DNA of 8,034 nt. Origin: an uncultured Saprospiraceae bacterium (GTDB lineage Bacteria; Bacteroidota; Bacteroidia; Chitinophagales; Saprospiraceae). Position numbers and translations under genes: made by a program. The stretch is taken from the NCBI GenBank assembly GCA_937969485.1, contig CALBVQ010000171.1, forward strand, positions 1-8,034. Direction: 5' to 3'. Under the pieces are notes generated by a model that was given only the letters and a program-made list of their open reading frames with translations, was not told the origin of the DNA and made no database searches. Positions 6,663 to 8,034 of this stretch are shown piece after piece (within the stretch, counting starts at the first letter, position 1; each line of letters begins with the position of its first letter).

Positions 6663-6697
6663 GAAAAAAAGGGCCCTGAACTTAATCAGGAACCCTT
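6663..6697 (-). terminator. Rho-independent terminator of the hsp20 operon
   Basis: Read on the minus strand, AAGGGTTCCTGA is followed by a short loop and TCAGGGCCCTT, then a run of seven Ts and TCTTTT. The inner stem CCTGA/TCAGG and the outer AAGGG/CCCTT are perfect, separated by a small internal bulge. It lies about 65 bp after the stop of the second hsp20 gene. Confidence 0.88.
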
Positions 6698-6731
6698 AAG
6701 AATTAAAAACTTAATTCTACTCAATCAAAAC

Positions 6732-6763
6732 CCTACTTATACCAAACTTTCAAACAAACTCTC
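6732..6763. repeat. Partial TTATACCAA repeat next to the hsp20 stop
   Basis: CCTACTTATACCAA (6732-6745) is identical to 349-362 at the left edge of repeat copy 2, followed by TTTCAAACAAA, like TTTCAACCAAA in the 94-bp repeats. It fills the space between the hsp20 stop codon and its terminator, so it is probably transcribed. Confidence 0.5.
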
Positions 6764-7189
6764 TTATGAGATATTTATGTTAATTGGCCCTTTGTCTACG
6801 GCCTCTTCTTTTTTAGCGATTGAAACTTTCAGAATTCCATCCTCATACTTAGCGCTGATTTTATTAATATCAGCAGTAGTAGGAATTGTGAAACTTCTTT
6901 TGAAAGATTCGTAGTTGAACTCTCTTCTTGTGAAAGTATCTGAATTTTCTTCTTCGCCAGCAGCTTCAGCTTTCTGTGCTGTAATAACCAATTTATTATC
7001 TTCGACCATCATTTTGATAGCATCCTTGGGTACTCCAGGAACAGCAAGCTCAAGCATATGTGTTTCTTTGTCTTCTGAAATGTTAACTGCTGGTTTTCCA
7101 GAACTAAAGCTTACTCCAAAAACATCACTTAGTGAGTGATTTAAAAATTGATCAATTGCACTATTTATTGGATTATTATATGTGTTCAT
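6764..7189 (-). CDS. Hsp20/alpha-crystallin family small heat-shock protein (second of pair)
   Basis: The 141-residue product is a small heat-shock protein, an ATP-independent holdase that binds unfolding proteins in the cytoplasm. A short N-terminal arm (1-34) contains the hydrophobic AIDQFLNHSLSDVF. The alpha-crystallin domain spans about 35-127, with the strand LELAVPGVPKDAI (46-58) and the signature A-x4-G-I-L (113-120). A C-terminal I-x-I motif (INI within 136-140) would dock into neighbouring subunits during oligomer assembly. Length is typical and the ATG start is clear. It lies 84 bp downstream of a second hsp20 gene on the same strand and is followed by a strong terminator, so the two are probably one heat-inducible operon. 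A strong hairpin in the spacer could set the ratio of the two proteins. Conservation of all key positions makes the family call secure; its specific clients are unknown. Confidence 0.95.
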   Translation of the reverse strand: MNTYNNPINSAIDQFLNHSLSDVFGVSFSSGKPAVNISEDKETHMLELAVPGVPKDAIKMMVEDNKLVITAQKAEAAGEEENSDTFTRREFNYESFKRSFTIPTTADINKISAKYEDGILKVSIAKKEEAVDKGPININIS

Positions 7190-7234
7190 GTCTTAATTAT
7201 TTTAGTTTGTTGTTCTTTAAAAATATTAATTGCC

Positions 7235-7257
7235 GTTTCACTTGTAATAGGTGAAAC
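7235..7257. other. Hairpin between the two hsp20 genes
   Basis: GTTTCAC (7235-7241) and GTGAAAC (7251-7257) are perfect inverted repeats around a 9-nt loop in the 84-bp spacer. No T-run follows directly on the minus strand, so read-through into the second gene is expected; it may act as a processing or stability element or a weak attenuator. Confidence 0.5.
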
Positions 7258-7273
7258 AAAGGTTTATTGAAAT

Positions 7274-7675
7274 TTACAGGATACTAATTTCCTTAGTTAT
7301 TTTCTCTTTCAGAGGAAGAGAAATCTTCAAAACACCGAGATCGTAACTAGCAGAAATCAGGTCTAGATTGATATCTTGAGGTAGGGTAAATTTCTTTTCG
7401 AAAGAAGAGAAGTCAAATTCTCTAGAAACATACTTCACTTCAGAGTTGACCTCTTTATTTAATTTTACGACCAATTTCCCATCCTCCATATTGATAGCAA
7501 AATCATCTTTTGAGAAACCTGGTGCGGCAAATTCCAATGTAAATCCATCTTTAGACTTGAGCACATTGTAGGCTATATTTTTATTTACCACTGGTTTAAG
7601 AGCACGTTTTCTAGGTGCATTAAAAAAAGGATCTAGCATGAAGTGTGTTGGAACATTTTTATTTAGAGTAATCAT
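7274..7675 (-). CDS. Hsp20/alpha-crystallin family small heat-shock protein (first of pair)
   Basis: This 133-residue small heat-shock protein is the promoter-proximal member of the pair. A basic N-terminal arm (PRKRALKPVV, 21-30) precedes an alpha-crystallin domain at about 33-123. That domain contains LEFAAPGFSKDDF (47-59), the aromatic REFDFSSFEKKF segment (85-96) and the signature A-x4-G-V-L (109-116) followed by KISLPL. The last residues, EISIL, supply the I-x-I motif used in oligomerisation. It is clearly diverged from its neighbour (different arms, only core positions shared), so this is an old duplication or two independent lineages rather than a recent copy. ATG at 7675 has an AT-rich leader without a Shine-Dalgarno. 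A sigma-54-like promoter about 55 bp upstream suggests activator-dependent, stress-controlled transcription of both genes. Confidence 0.95.
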   Translation of the reverse strand: MITLNKNVPTHFMLDPFFNAPRKRALKPVVNKNIAYNVLKSKDGFTLEFAAPGFSKDDFAINMEDGKLVVKLNKEVNSEVKYVSREFDFSSFEKKFTLPQDINLDLISASYDLGVLKISLPLKEKITKEISIL

Positions 7676-7726
7676 AATTTATATATTTTGGGCAGTTACC
7701 CGGTTAATTAATATACTCCTCTATGG

Positions 7727-7742
7727 TCAAATCTTGTACCAA
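7727..7742 (-). promoter_or_regulatory. Putative sigma-54 (-24/-12) promoter of the hsp20 operon
   Basis: The minus strand reads TTGGTACAAGATTTGA. Against the sigma-54 consensus TTGGCAC-N4-TTGC it has the invariant GG (7740-7739) and a -12 dinucleotide GA (7728-7727) exactly 12 nt apart, with one change in each element (GT for GC, GA for GC). Transcription would start near 7716 and give a leader of about 40 nt. The repeated TGTCA motifs upstream could bind the required activator. Confidence 0.5.
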
Positions 7743-7750
7743 TGAAAATA

Positions 7751-7832
7751 AACTGACAAAGCTTCGCTAAAAGGCAAAAATTGACTGTCAATATGGCAAA
7801 ATATGTAATATTTTATAGACATTATGTCAGTT
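7751..7832. promoter_or_regulatory. Palindromic TGTCA cluster upstream of hsp20
   Basis: AACTGACA (7751-7758) and TGTCAGTT (7825-7832) form an 8-bp inverted repeat flanking a palindrome, TTGACTGTCAA (7781-7791). All share the TGTCA core. Position upstream of a sigma-54-like promoter fits an enhancer for an activator, but no protein is known from the sequence to bind it. Confidence 0.4.
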
Positions 7833-7859
7833 TGGCTTTGTAATAGACTTGGTTAGAAG

Positions 7860-7982
7860 ATGAAATCAAAGAATATGGCGATTGATGATGGGCACAATAG
7901 CAAAACAATAAGCTCTACAAAAAAAGCTTCACTAAAATCTGATAATGAGCGACTTATGATTCTCGTAAGACAAAAAAAATAA
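7860..7982 (+). CDS. Possible 40-residue ORF, unknown
   Basis: An ATG at 7860 opens a 40-codon frame rich in Lys and Ser, beginning MKSKNMAIDDG and ending LMILVRQKK. It has no family resemblance I can name. Support is weak: it is divergent from the hsp20 operon, has AGAAG directly before the ATG, and follows TTTGGC (7831-7836) and AGA (7845-7847) at about sigma-54 spacing. That promoter match is poor, and it would leave almost no leader unless the ATG at 7875 is used. The remaining sequence to the window end is A-rich with no other gene visible. Confidence 0.28.
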   Translation: MKSKNMAIDDGHNSKTISSTKKASLKSDNERLMILVRQKK

Positions 7983-8034
7983 AAAACTAATCCAACCGCC
8001 TGCATCAAAACAAATACTCGATAAAAATTCCTTA

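Noticed and set aside
6506..6679. 57-codon plus-strand ORF running toward the hsp20 terminator
   Set aside because: It reads through a dispersed repeat and the terminator stem, which indicates non-coding DNA.
6645..6914. 89-codon plus-strand frame
   Set aside because: It covers the terminator and runs antisense to the conserved hsp20 C-terminus.

Overview
The window looks like ordinary chromosomal sequence from a marine-type member of the Bacteroidota, most likely a Cytophagia-like lineage. This rests on low GC, weak or absent Shine-Dalgarno sequences before most starts, possible promoters of the TTG / TAnnTTTG type, a UvrA of the class I associate with Bacteroidota, and intergenic repeats starting TTATACCAATT. 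The genus cannot be fixed from the sequence alone.

Layout. 1-480 is non-coding and holds two nearly identical 94-bp direct repeats (21-114 and 354-447) plus a shared 18-bp tail, the second of which runs into the end of uvrA. 481-3327 (-) is a full-length UvrA nucleotide-excision-repair ATPase. It is divergent from 3446-4159 (+), a classical short-chain dehydrogenase/reductase. 4160-4406 carries a degenerate repeat copy and three hairpins, the last a bidirectional terminator shared with the convergent gene. 4407-4832 (-) encodes an unrecognised small membrane protein with a signal peptide and a run of 11 lysines. 4983-6149 (-) is an MFS transporter related to YbjJ. A gene-poor stretch (6150-6663) follows. 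6764-7189 and 7274-7675 (both -) are two small heat-shock proteins (Hsp20 / alpha-crystallin family), probably one operon with a strong terminator at 6663-6697 and a sigma-54-like promoter at 7727-7742. 7676-8034 is regulatory sequence with palindromic TGTCA motifs and one possible 40-codon ORF.

The genes do not form a single pathway. The window has a DNA-repair gene, a reductase, a transporter and a heat-shock chaperone pair, with no phage, transposase, CRISPR, toxin-antitoxin or defence genes. The most notable points are the repeat family at 3' gene ends, the lysine-tract membrane protein with conflicting topology signals, and the putative sigma-54 control of the Hsp20 pair.
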